From Streptococcus sciuri (GTDB taxonomy: Bacteria > Bacillota > Bacilli > Lactobacillales > Streptococcaceae), in assembly GCF_024814375.1 (NCBI RefSeq), contig NZ_JANUXX010000001.1, positions 248,001 to 312,000 on the forward strand: DNA of 64,000 nt, in the 5' to 3' direction. Position 1 is the stretch's first letter. Each line of letters starts with the position of its first letter. The position numbers were made by a program, and so were the translations under genes. The notes beneath the pieces were generated by a model, which was not told where the DNA came from, ran no database searches, and saw nothing but the letters and a program-made list of their open reading frames with translations. Shown here piece after piece: positions 49,051 through 59,432 of this stretch.

Positions 49051-50327
49051 TTATGAGATAATTTCGATGATTTCGCATACTGCTGTTCTCTCTTTACCTA
49101 TTTTAACATTTTTTTTAAACTCTGTAACCTCTTTTTCACCTAATATTTTATCTGAGTAGATTGTCGCTAGATTATCACCCACTTTAACACTATCTCCAAC
49201 CTTATTATGAAAAACAATCCCTGTTTCATAATTGATTTTATCAGTTTTGACTAAGCGTCCTCTCCAAGTTTCATAGCAAAAAGACCAAATTCTAAGGCTG
49301 GTAAACTTTCAATGTAACCTTCTTTCTCAACAATAATGTTCGTTGTATATTTAGCTCGAGAACTACGATATAAATCGTCTAAATCACCACCTTGCGCTAC
49401 CACCATCTCCTGAAACTTATGCAGTGCAGATCCATTGATAAGATGATGATAAATCTCCTCAACAGATTTTTTTACTCCTGCTAAATCAAGCATTATCTTG
49501 GCTAGATCACAGATAAACTGCGTCAAATCACATCGCCCTCTTCCCTGCATAATCTCTAGTGCTTCTAACACCTCGAGACGATTACCAATAGCACAACCCA
49601 GAGGTTGGGACATATCGGTAATAACAGCTACAGTTTGGCGCCCCACTTCATTTCCTAAATCCACCATTGTTCTAGCAAGTCGTCGAGCTTCATCAACTGT
49701 TTTCATAAAAGCCCCATTACCAACCGTGACATCAAGTAAGATTTTATCTGCGCCTGCTGCGATTTTTTTACTCATCACAGAGCTTGCAATCAAAGGGATA
49801 CTATCTACGGTAGCTGTAACGTCACGAAGTGCATAAAGCATCTTATCCGCCTTAACCAATTTGTCTGATTGCCCAATCACTGAAAGATTACTTGCTTTTA
49901 CTTGATTGATAAAGTCTTCTTCTGTACGTTCACTTTGAAATCCCTTAATTGATTCGAGCTTATCTAATGTTCCTCCTGTGTGCCCAAGACCTCGTCCACT
50001 CATCTTAGCAACAGGCACACCAAAACTGGCAACGAGGGGTGCCAAGATGAGTGTTACCTTGTCTCCTACACCACCTGTTGAGTGTTTATTTATCTTTATA
50101 CCCGAAATAGATGACAAGTCAATCACATCACCAGACTTAACCATACACATGGTAAGATCCCTTACTTCACGCATAGACATTCCTCGAAAGCAAACAGCCA
50201 TCGCAAACGCCGACATTTGATAATCTGGCACACTACCGTCAACATACCCTGCAATGAACCACTCAATCTCTGCTGTAGATAACTCTCCACCATCACGTTT
50301 CTTTTGGATCAAATCAACTGCTCTCAT
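49051..50327 (-). pseudogene. pdp: Pyrimidine-nucleoside phosphorylase with C-terminal frameshift
   Basis: Pdp splits thymidine, deoxyuridine and uridine with phosphate. The frame from ATG 50327 carries KHSTGGVGDKVTLILAPL and GRGLGHTGGTLDKLES and would give 425 residues, the family length, if one base were restored at about 49252-49256. There GGA-GAG-GAC-GCT-TAG replaces the expected Gly-Ala-Gly-Arg-Leu codons, so the protein stops after 358 residues; the lost part continues in the next frame as LVKTDKINYETGIVFHNKVG to EIIEIIS. The missing 67 residues belong to the C-terminal alpha/beta domain, so activity is doubtful. A sequencing error is the alternative. Confidence 0.85.
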
Positions 50328-50913
50328 CCTTTGTGCTCCTTAAAATGTAATACCCTTTATCTTTTTTGATAATCTCGCAGTTACCAAATACTTCTTTCAT
50401 TTTAGATTGAGCGCTAGGAGCTCCTTGTTTTTTCTGAATAACAATCGTCAAATCACCGCCAACATCAAGGTAGGTAACACTATCTTCGATAATGGTATGA
50501 ACAACTTTTTTTCCTGCTCTGATGGGTGGATTACTGATAATATGTTGGAAAGTTCCTGTAACCTTTTCATAAAGATTAGACTGAAAAATATTTGCTTCAA
50601 CAGCATTTACTATAGCATTTTTTTGGGCTAGAGCAACCGCACGTTGGTTGATGTCAACCATGGTAATATCCAAATCTTGCGCTTTAGCAAGAGTTATACC
50701 CAACGGACCATAGCCACAACCTATATCTAAAAGACGCTCTCCCCTTTTAAAATCAAGCGTTTTAAGCAAAGCCTGACTGCCATAATCCACCATTTTTTTA
50801 GAAAATACTCCTGAATCTGTTAGTAAACGCAGAGATTGCCCCAATAACTCAACTGTGAGTTCATGAACGTCGTGAGCGGCATCTGGGTATTCTTCATAAT
50901 ACATGTTAGCCAT
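50314..50913 (-). CDS. Class I SAM-dependent methyltransferase, RsmC-like
   Basis: The 199 residues correspond to the C-terminal MTS domain of 16S rRNA guanine-N2 methyltransferases. The SAM motif LLDIGCGYGPLGITLAK is near residue 65 and the base-binding NPPI motif in HIISNPPIRAGKK near residue 130. RsmC-like activity is likely but not proven by motifs. It overlaps pdp by 14 bases and appears to be the first gene of the nucleoside operon, divergent from coaA. Confidence 0.85.
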   Translation of the reverse strand: MANMYYEEYPDAAHDVHELTVELLGQSLRLLTDSGVFSKKMVDYGSQALLKTLDFKRGERLLDIGCGYGPLGITLAKAQDLDITMVDINQRAVALAQKNAIVNAVEANIFQSNLYEKVTGTFQHIISNPPIRAGKKVVHTIIEDSVTYLDVGGDLTIVIQKKQGAPSAQSKMKEVFGNCEIIKKDKGYYILRSTKDESS

Positions 50914-51028
50914 TGCTACTCCTTTATCTTAGATGACTTTTGTTTCTAATCAAATTGTATCACAACTTGAAATGGTTTTCAATTTCTCACCGAGATGGTA
51001 TAATAAGAGAACACTAGGAGATAATATG

Positions 51029-51949
51029 ATGACTGACGAATTTATCAATTTTGAACAGCTGTCACGATCTGAGTGGCAAAAACTCCATCAACAAAGCAAT
51101 CTATTGTTGACTGAAAAAGAACTTGAAGCAATCAAAAGTCTGAATGATCGCATTGACACCATCGATGTCCAAGAAATTTACCTTCCACTTATTAGCCTCA
51201 TTGAGATCTATAAACGCTCAAGAGATAATTTGGCATTTGCAAAAAGTATTTTTCTCAAAAAAAAAGAGAGCAAATCTCCCTTTATCATTGGCATATCAGG
51301 TTCAGTTGCCGTTGGTAAATCAACAACTAGCCGACTCTTGCAATTACTTTTAGCGCGTACTTTCCCCAATAAACGAGTTTCACTCGTAACAACAGATGGC
51401 TTTTTATATCCTAATATTACCTTGAAGAAAAAAGGCATTCTCAATCGCAAAGGGTTTCCAGAGTCCTATGATATGGAAAGGCTACTAAATTTTTTGGATG
51501 CTATCAAAAATACAAAAAAAGCGTATGCCCCTATTTATTCACATGAAATCTATGACGTCCTCCCCAATCGTATGCAAACCATAGCAGATCCTGATTTTCT
51601 CATCATTGAAGGGATAAATGTTTTCCAAAATCAGCAAAATAACCGCCTCTATATCAGTGACTATTTTGATTTTTCAATCTATATTGATGCCGATAGTCGT
51701 CAAATTGAAAAATGGTATTTGGAACGCTTTGAAAGTCTTTTAGAACTCGCTAAAAAAGATAAAACAAATTACTATCACCGCTTCACCACCATGTCTAAAA
51801 GTGCTGTTTTATCAATGGCTAGGGATATTTGGAAAACTATCAATCTCGTTAATTTAGAAAACTATATTGAGCCAACACGTAATCGTGCCGAAGTGATTTT
51901 ACATAAAGCTAATAACCACAAGATTGATAAAATTTTTCTCAAAAAATGA
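51029..51949 (+). CDS. coaA: Pantothenate kinase, type I
   Basis: CoaA phosphorylates pantothenate, the first and controlling step of coenzyme A synthesis. The 306 residues show the P-loop [18 protein letters not shown] near residue 95 and the YSHEIYDV and [10 protein letters not shown] segments of the PanK-I family. I take ATG 51029 (8 bases after AGGAG); ATG 51026 directly before it is equivalent, while the longer frame starts upstream of the TATAAT promoter at 50999. S20 follows 68 bases later. Confidence 0.95.
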   Translation: MTDEFINFEQLSRSEWQKLHQQSNLLLTEKELEAIKSLNDRIDTIDVQEIYLPLISLIEIYKRSRDNLAFAKSIFLKKKESKSPFIIGISGSVAVGKSTTSRLLQLLLARTFPNKRVSLVTTDGFLYPNITLKKKGILNRKGFPESYDMERLLNFLDAIKNTKKAYAPIYSHEIYDVLPNRMQTIADPDFLIIEGINVFQNQQNNRLYISDYFDFSIYIDADSRQIEKWYLERFESLLELAKKDKTNYYHRFTTMSKSAVLSMARDIWKTINLVNLENYIEPTRNRAEVILHKANNHKIDKIFLKK

Positions 51950-52017
51950 TAAGGACTTGTCAAATACAAATTATTTCGATATAATAGGATAGTTAAATCA
52001 ATATGGAGGTAAAGACA

Positions 52018-52254
52018 TTGGCAAATATCAAATCAGCTATTAAACGCGCTGAACTTAACGTTAAGCAGAATGCAAAGAACTCAGCTCAAAAATCAGCTAT
52101 GCGTTCTACAATCAAAGCTTTTGAAGCAAACCCAAGTGAAGAACTCTTCCGTGCTGCTTCTTCTAGCATTGATAAAGCAAAATCAAAAGGTTTGATTCAT
52201 AAAAACAAAGCAAGTCGCGATAAAGCTCGTCTTGCAGCAAAATTAGCAAACTAA
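52018..52254 (+). CDS. rpsT: 30S ribosomal protein S20
   Basis: S20 is a primary 16S rRNA-binding protein of the small subunit body. The 78 residues are basic and helical, starting [13 protein letters not shown] as usual. The start is TTG at 52018, 7 bases after GGAGGT; an upstream in-frame ATG includes the ribosome site and is not credible. A weak start fits the translational autocontrol known for S20 in other bacteria. A strong terminator follows. Confidence 0.95.
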   Translation: MANIKSAIKRAELNVKQNAKNSAQKSAMRSTIKAFEANPSEELFRAASSSIDKAKSKGLIHKNKASRDKARLAAKLAN

Positions 52255-52287
52255 TTTATGAAAAGGTTTGTAAATCAACTTTTTCAT

Positions 52288-52335
52288 AATAAGTAAAAAA
52301 GAAGTATCTAAAAAGATACTTCTTTTTTACTTATT
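52288..52335. terminator. Bidirectional terminator between rpsT and ciaH
   Basis: Two perfect 22-base arms with an AAAA loop (52288-52309 and 52314-52335). The right arm includes the ciaH stop codon and last codons. Confidence 0.85.
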
Positions 52336-53655
52336 AATTGGTATTTTCACTTCAAAAATTGTTCCCTGAGGGGTGTTATCTTTTACCATGATAGAACCCT
52401 TTAAAGATTTGACAATTTGCTGTGCTAAAGATAATCCCAAGCCAAAACCACCTTGTTGGCGCGTTCTTGCTTTGCTCACTCGATAAAATCGATCAAATAT
52501 TTTCTTTTTATCTGTATCACTAATACCAAAACCATTATCTGCAATAGACAATAGCAATGTTCGCTCAGTTGTTTTCACGGTAAAATCAATCACACCATCA
52601 TCTCCAGTGTATTTCATAGCGTTATCAAACAGGATAGTCATCACTTGTTTTAAAAGTGTTCGGTCACTTTTAAAGGAACGTACTACGAGATTTTTAGGAT
52701 TGAATTGTTTGCCACCTTCTTCGGCGATTAAGCTATAATTTTCAAAGATAGTTTCAATTTCTTCTGGTGTAATTAGTGTCAAATCGGCTTTAATACCATC
52801 ATCTCGTCTAGCCAAATTTAGTAAATTAGTTGTTAATAAACGCATATTGCGAACTTCTTCTAAGCTAGAGGCAAGATTTTCAAAATTATCCAGAATTGTC
52901 TCATTAGGTTTACGTAATAATACCTCTAAGCGATTTTGCAAAACGGATAACGGTGTTCTAAGCTCATGACTAGCATTTTCAACGAAACTCTTTTGCTTTT
53001 CGTAACTTTCAATGATTGGCTTTCTGGTCCACATCGCCAAGTAAATACTTGCTCCGATGGAAACGATCCAGAAAATTACCATTAGGGTGATAATAATACG
53101 CTCATAACGTTCTTTTGCTGCAACGAGCTGCTCGACATTGACGGCAATAGTCATATACTTAACATTAGGATAATTGGTATCATGTACCTTAACGGTAATG
53201 TAGTGGTAATGTTCATTTTCTTTGGTAAAAAGACTAGGAACCGTTGCTGAAATAATTGTACCACGTTTTCTAACATCCACATCTAAATTTTGCAGTTTTG
53301 AAAAATTGGTATTTTCCGTTAGACGATTCCCCTTTTCATCAAAAAGGATGATATCTATATTAGATGTTGCTTTAGTAATAGAAATCTTGGGTTCATAGGT
53401 TGTGTCGTTATCATCACTACTATCCGTTTCAGTCACTGTAATCGTCCTAGCCACAGCAAGTGCGACATATTGGTTTGCATTCTTAGCAATGGCAGTCAAG
53501 CTACTATCTGGCGAAGCATAAAGACCTGTCCTCATCACTTGCAAAATCAGAGTAGTCATAATAATGAAAATGCCTGAAAAAACCGTAAAAAAATGGAAAA
53601 AATGCTCGAATCCTGCGGAAGATAGGATACTTTTAATATTATTGCTCTTCAGCAT
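52327..53655 (-). CDS. ciaH: Sensor histidine kinase CiaH
   Basis: CiaH is the membrane sensor of the CiaRH system, which controls competence, cell-wall stress resistance and small csRNAs in streptococci. The 442 residues have two membrane helices (about 23-45 and 193-212) flanking an extracytoplasmic sensor, the dimerisation box [17 protein letters not shown] with the phosphorylated His near residue 230, and the ATPase boxes N (FDNAMKYT), G1 (ADNGFGIS) and G2 (GGFGLGL). It overlaps ciaR by 17 bases. The identity over other OmpR-type kinases rests on length, partner and location beside rpsT. Confidence 0.88.
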   Translation of the reverse strand: MLKSNNIKSILSSAGFEHFFHFFTVFSGIFIIMTTLILQVMRTGLYASPDSSLTAIAKNANQYVALAVARTITVTETDSSDDNDTTYEPKISITKATSNIDIILFDEKGNRLTENTNFSKLQNLDVDVRKRGTIISATVPSLFTKENEHYHYITVKVHDTNYPNVKYMTIAVNVEQLVAAKERYERIIITLMVIFWIVSIGASIYLAMWTRKPIIESYEKQKSFVENASHELRTPLSVLQNRLEVLLRKPNETILDNFENLASSLEEVRNMRLLTTNLLNLARRDDGIKADLTLITPEEIETIFENYSLIAEEGGKQFNPKNLVVRSFKSDRTLLKQVMTILFDNAMKYTGDDGVIDFTVKTTERTLLLSIADNGFGISDTDKKKIFDRFYRVSKARTRQQGGFGLGLSLAQQIVKSLKGSIMVKDNTPQGTIFEVKIPINK

Positions 53656-54319
53656 TTTTTAGAATATACCCCACACTACGTAACGTCTGCAAATTATCAA
53701 CAAATTGAGTTCCCTTTAATTTTTTGCGAATTTTTGAGACATAAACTTCAACAACTGATATGGTCGTATCACTATCAAATCCCCAAATGCGATCAAAAAT
53801 CTGAGATTTAGGAAGAATGACATTTTGATTTTGTAAAAAATAGACTAGCAAATCAAACTCTTTTCCAAGCAACTCAACAGTTTTGTCACCAACAGTTGTC
53901 ACATTAGTTGAAGTATCAACAGTTACATCCCCATAAGCCAAGTTATTATTGGTCAACTTACCAGAACGTTTAAGAAGTGCTTGGATACGCATCTTTAATT
54001 CTTCAAGATAAAAAGGTTTCGTCAGATAATCATCAGCTCCTAGCTCAAAACCATGTCCTTTATCATCTAGTCCTTCCTTAGCAGTCATAATCAAAACAGG
54101 TGTCATATTTCCCTTTTCACGAAGTTCTTTTAAGACTTGAAAACCATTTTTTTCAGGTAACATCAAATCCAACAAAATAAGGTCATAAATACCACTCTCG
54201 GCTTCGTACAACCCTTCTTCGCCATCAAACACTTGCATAACATCTGCAAAGTCATCCAAAAAATCAAACACAGAATTAGATAAGCTCAAATCATCTTCAA
54301 TCAATAAAATCTTAATCAT
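53639..54319 (-). CDS. ciaR: Response regulator CiaR (OmpR family)
   Basis: The 226 residues contain a receiver domain with the phosphorylated Asp in [16 protein letters not shown] near residue 51 and switch residues in VLIMTAKEG and YLTKPF, then a winged-helix DNA-binding domain ([12 protein letters not shown]). I start at ATG 54319, 8 bases after AAAGGGG, rather than six codons upstream. In pneumococcus CiaR binds TTTAAG direct repeats; only one half-site-like ATTAAG is visible in the upstream region here, so autoregulation is not shown. Confidence 0.9.
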   Translation of the reverse strand: MIKILLIEDDLSLSNSVFDFLDDFADVMQVFDGEEGLYEAESGIYDLILLDLMLPEKNGFQVLKELREKGNMTPVLIMTAKEGLDDKGHGFELGADDYLTKPFYLEELKMRIQALLKRSGKLTNNNLAYGDVTVDTSTNVTTVGDKTVELLGKEFDLLVYFLQNQNVILPKSQIFDRIWGFDSDTTISVVEVYVSKIRKKLKGTQFVDNLQTLRSVGYILKNAEEQ

Positions 54320-54420
54320 AACTGCCCCTTTCTTCAAGTCTGCGAGACAATAAGTGTCTTTAGTATTCGTTTATCTCACTCAAAGATATCACAGAAAACT
54401 TAATAACATCTAAATTACGG

Positions 54421-54449
54421 CAAAAACCTGCGACGAAGTCGTAGGTTTT
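54421..54449 (-). terminator. Terminator of pepN
   Basis: AAAACCTACGAC and GTCGCAGGTTTT pair on the minus strand with one wobble around a TTC loop and end in TTTTTG, 13 bases past the pepN stop. Confidence 0.75.
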
Positions 54450-54461
54450 GTCACCGACAAA

Positions 54462-57005
54462 CTAATCTATCGCTGATTTAATTGCTGCAAGAACAGCTGT
54501 TTTATCAGACTGAATTAAAGCAATACGTGCTGAAATTTCTTTAATTCCCATAGCAATCATACGACTAATAGCCCTATCGTTCAATTGAGGTTCAAAGAAC
54601 GCTTTAAACTCATCTAAACGTTCTTGGGTTTTAAATTTGTTAGCAGGATAAATCACAAATCTATCAAAACTCATATCACCGCCTAGTGTCGTTTTAATCC
54701 AATCCCAATTTTCTTGCGCCCATTGCCAAGCTACACCTTGCGTAAAATCACTAGATAGGAAAGCAAAATACCAACTGCTAGCTAAATCCTGTGGCTTAAC
54801 GACCGTCTTATCCTTCCATTTGCTAAGAAGAAGTTCTAAATGAGCAGTATTTGTCGTCTTTGATAAAGCTTGTGCTAACTGACGTTGAAAAGAACCATCT
54901 GTTGCTGAGGCATACAAGTCAAGATAGTGACTAACTAAATCCTCTGTTTCAGCTACCTTCATTTGATTGATAAGAACCAGAGAACGAATAGCCGCAGGGA
55001 TATCAGCAAGATGATTTTCATATTTGGCAAAAATCTGACTCGTTTTTTCAGTTACTGTGCTATCACCTGAAAAAATCATATTAGCAAGTGTTATCTGACG
55101 TACCATCTCATCCTCATCACTCTCACCATCATGCTTTTCAAATCCAAGACGATGATAGTTTTCTCTACTAATTAAAGCAACAAGTTTTTTAAAGGCTTCC
55201 TCTTCTTTAGAACCTTCTGTCACAAAAAGCTTCAAGCCATCTATAACTTGCCTAATAGCAGCAGTTACCAAATAGGAGGTTTCGTGTTTGAGATTGGCAA
55301 TCAAAGGCACAAGACTTGCATAGGAAATACGTCCACTTTCAGCCAACAAACGGCGCTCTTGTATAACTTGAAGTTTAAAAACATTATCCAGCTCTTGTAA
55401 TTCTTCTAAAAGATTGTCCAATAATTCACCAGTGTACTCCGTCACATAATGTGCAGTATTTTCTGTATTGAGACGAAGAGCGCCATCATTTCGTTGAACT
55501 AGGTCGCTATAGTTTGGAATAGAGATACTCTTTTCTGTAAGAACTTCAGGCAAGCCTTCCCAGTTGCTATTTAACGGAATCTGCCACAATCGTTTCTTCT
55601 CATCTTTTTCACCGATAAAGAATTGATTTTGTGAAATCACCAAGACATCGTCTTGCACACTGACCGTTACCACAGGATATCCTGATTGCTCTAACCAAGA
55701 ATTCATAAAAGCTGCAACATCTTTTCCAGACGCTTGCGACAAAACTTCCCAAAGCTGATAACCTACAGTATTACTGTATTGATACTTCTCAAAGTAATTT
55801 TTTAATCCTTTAGCAAAAGCTTCGTCTCCCAGCCAACGACGGAGCATATGCATCAGTCGACTTCCTTTAGCGTAGACAATAGCAGGATCAAATAAAGTGT
55901 TAATTTCATCTGGATGATTGACCTCGACATGGACAGACTGCACCCCAACAGTCGCATCACGTTTAAGAGCTAAAGGCACACCACTTGTTTGGAAATCTTC
56001 AAAAATATTCCAACTAGGTTCAATTGCTGCAATCGCTACATATTCCATCATATTGGCAAAGGACTCGTTGAGCCACAAATCATCCCACCATTTCATGGTT
56101 ACCAAGTTACCAAACCATTGGTGAGCTACTTCATGAGCGATGACAAGAGCGACCTGCTGACGACTTGACACAGTCGAATTTTCATCCACCAAGAGATAAA
56201 TCTCACGATAAGTCACTAGCCCCCAGTTTTCCATAGCACCAGCTGAAAAATCTGGAATAGCTACATGAAGTGACTGCGGAATAGGATAGAAAACACCAAA
56301 GTAATCTTCATAAAATTCAATGACACGCTTAGCAATATCGAGCGAAAAAGTTAATTCTTGCACTTGATGAGCACGTGTTGTGTAAGAGCCAACTAAAGTT
56401 CCATTTTTAGTTTTCGTTGTTACTCCATGCAAAGCTCCAAAAGCAAATGCTAACAAATAAGACGACATACGTGGCGTTGTCTCAAAAGTCCACAAACCTG
56501 TTTCTTTTCTGCGCTCAACATCAATCTCAGGCATATTGGACAAAGCTAAGTCGCCCTCTTCTTCGTCAAATTTCAAACTCAAATCAAAGGTTGCCTTAGC
56601 TTCTGGCTCATCGACACATGGAAAAGCTTCTCTTGCAAAATGACTTTCAAACTGGGTTGAGATAATTTCCTTAGTCACTCCATCCAATTTATAGTAAGAT
56701 GGGTAAATTCCTGTCATATTATCCGTGATAGTGCCCGAAAACTCAATGACAAGTGTCATACTTCCTGTCTCTGGCAATTCAATATGGACTGCCTCATTAG
56801 CATCGTCCTTTTCAAAAGGTAATTCTTGATTATCTAATAAAATGGAATGAATCACTAACGCTTTCTGGTGAAGCGAAATTTTGTTATCAAGAGCTTCACC
56901 GTTAATGGCAACATTACCTGTAAAAACTTTGTCTTTTCGACTAATTTCCAAGAAAAGATTATAATTCTCTGGGACAAAAGTGTTTACAAAATGCTCAACT
57001 TGCAT
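54462..57005 (-). CDS. pepN: Aminopeptidase N (M1 metallopeptidase)
   Basis: PepN removes N-terminal residues from imported or internal peptides in the cytoplasm. The 847 residues contain the exopeptidase motif GAMENWGLVTYRE near residue 260, the zinc site HEVAHQWFGNLVTMKWW with the third ligand in LNESFA, and the ERAP1-like C-terminal domain. No signal peptide. I start at ATG 57005 with GAGG upstream; an ATG four codons earlier has no ribosome site. It has its own terminator and is not part of the pst operon. Confidence 0.95.
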   Translation of the reverse strand: MQVEHFVNTFVPENYNLFLEISRKDKVFTGNVAINGEALDNKISLHQKALVIHSILLDNQELPFEKDDANEAVHIELPETGSMTLVIEFSGTITDNMTGIYPSYYKLDGVTKEIISTQFESHFAREAFPCVDEPEAKATFDLSLKFDEEEGDLALSNMPEIDVERRKETGLWTFETTPRMSSYLLAFAFGALHGVTTKTKNGTLVGSYTTRAHQVQELTFSLDIAKRVIEFYEDYFGVFYPIPQSLHVAIPDFSAGAMENWGLVTYREIYLLVDENSTVSSRQQVALVIAHEVAHQWFGNLVTMKWWDDLWLNESFANMMEYVAIAAIEPSWNIFEDFQTSGVPLALKRDATVGVQSVHVEVNHPDEINTLFDPAIVYAKGSRLMHMLRRWLGDEAFAKGLKNYFEKYQYSNTVGYQLWEVLSQASGKDVAAFMNSWLEQSGYPVVTVSVQDDVLVISQNQFFIGEKDEKKRLWQIPLNSNWEGLPEVLTEKSISIPNYSDLVQRNDGALRLNTENTAHYVTEYTGELLDNLLEELQELDNVFKLQVIQERRLLAESGRISYASLVPLIANLKHETSYLVTAAIRQVIDGLKLFVTEGSKEEEAFKKLVALISRENYHRLGFEKHDGESDEDEMVRQITLANMIFSGDSTVTEKTSQIFAKYENHLADIPAAIRSLVLINQMKVAETEDLVSHYLDLYASATDGSFQRQLAQALSKTTNTAHLELLLSKWKDKTVVKPQDLASSWYFAFLSSDFTQGVAWQWAQENWDWIKTTLGGDMSFDRFVIYPANKFKTQERLDEFKAFFEPQLNDRAISRMIAMGIKEISARIALIQSDKTAVLAAIKSAID

Positions 57006-57103
57006 GATTTTCCTCACTAATTCCTCAATATTCTACTGTATTATAGCACAAAACAAATAAGAATACTAGACCTAATGATTTACACGAACTCCTTCCCACA
57101 TAT

Positions 57104-57135
57104 AAAAACATCTATCTCAAAAATGAAATAGATGT
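57104..57135 (-). terminator. Terminator of the pst-phoU operon
   Basis: ACATCTATTTCA and TGAGATAGATGT pair with one mismatch on the minus strand, followed by TTTTA, 15 bases after the phoU stop. Confidence 0.65.
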
Positions 57136-57149
57136 AAAACAATAAGAAA

Positions 57150-57806
57150 TTACATTTCAATGATTTTGCCTGTCTCAAGGTAAACAATCCATTCGCAGAT
57201 ATTGCGTGCATAGTCACCAATACGTTCTAAGAAAATAATCACTTGAAAATATTCTTTACCCGCAAAAAGAGTAGCCGGTTGCTTTTTAATTTCTTCAATA
57301 GCTAAATTTTGAATATCACGAAAATAATTATCGATTTTTTCATCTGAAGCTGCGATTTCATAAGCACGGTCGCTATCAAGGTTTATATAAGCCTCAAAAG
57401 CTTCTTCAAGCATTTGTTTAACTGCTTTTCCCATCTCATTAATTTGTTTTTCAACAACTGCAATACGTTCTTCACCTTTCATGCGAATGGTAGCTTTTGC
57501 AATAGAAGCTGCATGATCCCCCATACGCTCAACATCGCTAGATGCTTTCAAAACAGTGATAACCGTGCGTAAATCTTGAGAGACTGGTTGTTGTAAGGCA
57601 ATGATTTCAAGAGATTTTTTTTCTAATTTTGATTCGAACTCATTGACTACTTCATCCTTTTCGATGACTTCTCTAGCCAATTCACGATCATGTGTGACAA
57701 AGGAACGGACAGCTTTATTGAGTTGTCCAACAACCTCAGTCCCCATTGCATAGAACTGATTGTATAGCTTTTCTAATTCTTCTTCAAATTTTGAACGTAA
57801 CATCAT
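57150..57806 (-). CDS. phoU: Phosphate transport regulator PhoU
   Basis: PhoU links the Pst transporter to phosphate signalling and represses the response when phosphate is plentiful. The 218 residues form two three-helix bundles with the metal-binding E/DxxxD repeats (DVERMGDHAASIAK near residue 80 and FLERIGDYARNICEW near residue 185). I choose ATG 57806, after AGGAAA, because the longer frame overlaps pstB and adds a polar leader; the next ATG is directly adjacent. Confidence 0.93.
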   Translation of the reverse strand: MMLRSKFEEELEKLYNQFYAMGTEVVGQLNKAVRSFVTHDRELAREVIEKDEVVNEFESKLEKKSLEIIALQQPVSQDLRTVITVLKASSDVERMGDHAASIAKATIRMKGEERIAVVEKQINEMGKAVKQMLEEAFEAYINLDSDRAYEIAASDEKIDNYFRDIQNLAIEEIKKQPATLFAGKEYFQVIIFLERIGDYARNICEWIVYLETGKIIEM

Positions 57807-57831
57807 ACTTTCACTTTCCTTTTTATTTTTA

Positions 57832-58593
57832 TTAGCCAAACTTTCCAGAGATATATTCTTCTGTTTCTTTATGTTTTGGATTGAGAAATACTTCTTTAGT
57901 GTTGCCGTACTCTATAAGCTTTCCATCTAAAAAGAAACCTGTGCGGTCAGAAATACGAGAAGCTTGAGACATCGAACGTGTTACGATTAACATCGTATAT
58001 TGTCCTTTCAAATCGTAAAGTGTTTCTTCTATTTTCCCTGCTGAAATAGGATCAAGCGCTGACGTTGGCTCATCAAGAAGGATGATTTTGGGATTTGTAG
58101 CTAAGACCCTTGCGACACATATTCGCTGTTGCTGACCTCCAGATAAACCAGTAGCTGAATCATGCAAACGATCTTTGACTTCGTCCCAAATAGAAGCACC
58201 ACGTAACGAGTTCTCTACAGCTTCATCAAGTCGTTCTTTATCTTTAACCCCCTTTAACCTCAGTCCATAAACAACATTTTCATAAATTGTCATTGGAAAA
58301 GGGTTTGGTTGTTGAAAAACCATACCAATTTCTTTACGTAAAGCAACGGTGTCCATTTTTGGACTATAGACATTGTGTCCATTATAATCAACAGCACCTG
58401 TTAATGTGACTTCTGGATTAAGATCATGCATGCGGTTAATAGCACGAAGCAATGTCGATTTACCAGAACCAGACGGACCGATAAGGGCAGTAATTTCATT
58501 TGGATAAAAATCAATAGAAACACTATTTAACGCTTTTTTCTTATTGAAATAGACTGATAAATCATGTACATCTAAAATTGGTTTTTTTGTCAT
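57832..58593 (-). CDS. pstB2: Phosphate ABC transporter, ATP-binding protein (second copy)
   Basis: A 253-residue ATPase with Walker [17 protein letters not shown] near residue 37, the signature [13 protein letters not shown] and Walker [13 protein letters not shown]. The H-loop position reads [12 protein letters not shown], so the switch histidine of a normal ABC ATPase (LIVTHNM in the first copy) is replaced by Arg, suggesting reduced or asymmetric hydrolysis. The two pstB genes are 8 bases apart. Confidence 0.92.
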   Translation of the reverse strand: MTKKPILDVHDLSVYFNKKKALNSVSIDFYPNEITALIGPSGSGKSTLLRAINRMHDLNPEVTLTGAVDYNGHNVYSPKMDTVALRKEIGMVFQQPNPFPMTIYENVVYGLRLKGVKDKERLDEAVENSLRGASIWDEVKDRLHDSATGLSGGQQQRICVARVLATNPKIILLDEPTSALDPISAGKIEETLYDLKGQYTMLIVTRSMSQASRISDRTGFFLDGKLIEYGNTKEVFLNPKHKETEEYISGKFG

Positions 58594-58601
58594 GAATCCT
58601 C

Positions 58602-59405
58602 CTATCCAAAGTGACCTGAGACATAATCGCTAGTAGATTGTAATTTAGCATTTTGAAAGATATTATTAGTTTTATCATACTCAATCAAATTTCCGAGATA
58701 GAAAAATGCAGTATAATCACTAGCTCTTGCTGCTTGTTGCATATTGTGCGTTACAATGATAATGGAATAGTCTTTTTTCAACTCAAACATCGTCTCTTCC
58801 AGCTGCATCGTTGCAATCGGATCAAGTGCTGATGCTGGCTCATCCATAAGTAAAATGTCTGGTTTTACCGCAATAGCACGAGCAATACAAAGACGCTGTT
58901 GCTGACCCCCTGATAGGGTGAAAGCGGACTTATGCAAATCATCTTTCACTTGCTCCCATAGTGCAGCTTGCTTGAGGGAAGTTTCGACAAGTTCATCTAA
59001 AAACTGTTTATCTCTCACACCAGAACGCTCATAAGCAAATGTGATGTTTTTATAAATGGACTTTGCAAATGGATTTGGGCGTTGAAAAATCATACCAATA
59101 TGCTTACGCATTTCATATACATTGATATTTGAAGCATTAATATCAATCCCCTCATAAAGAATTTCACCCGTTACTTTAGCGATATCAATAGTATCATTCA
59201 TGCGGTTAAGACTTCGTAGATAAGTAGATTTTCCACAACCAGATGGACCGATAAGGGCTGTGATTTTATTTTTTTCAAACTGCATATCAATCCCTTTAAT
59301 AGCTTCTTTATCACCATAATAAACATGAAGATTCTTAGTTTGAAGGGTGATTTTGTCCTCAGGGATAGTGATAATATGGCGCTCATTCCAATTATAATCT
59401 GCCAT
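58602..59405 (-). CDS. pstB1: Phosphate ABC transporter, ATP-binding protein (first copy)
   Basis: A 267-residue ATPase of the Pst importer: Walker [18 protein letters not shown] near residue 53, signature [16 protein letters not shown], Walker [13 protein letters not shown] and switch loop [15 protein letters not shown]. It retains all catalytic residues, unlike its neighbour. Two tandem pstB genes are typical of streptococci and bacilli; they may form a heterodimer or serve in different conditions. Confidence 0.94.
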   Translation of the reverse strand: MADYNWNERHIITIPEDKITLQTKNLHVYYGDKEAIKGIDMQFEKNKITALIGPSGCGKSTYLRSLNRMNDTIDIAKVTGEILYEGIDINASNINVYEMRKHIGMIFQRPNPFAKSIYKNITFAYERSGVRDKQFLDELVETSLKQAALWEQVKDDLHKSAFTLSGGQQQRLCIARAIAVKPDILLMDEPASALDPIATMQLEETMFELKKDYSIIIVTHNMQQAARASDYTAFFYLGNLIEYDKTNNIFQNAKLQSTSDYVSGHFG

Positions 59406-59432
59406 AAAAACTCCTTTAAAACCTTTATAACT

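Noticed and set aside
51208..51450. Minus-strand frame inside coaA.
   Set aside because: It overlaps the P-loop region of a clear pantothenate kinase and shows no protein-like features of its own.
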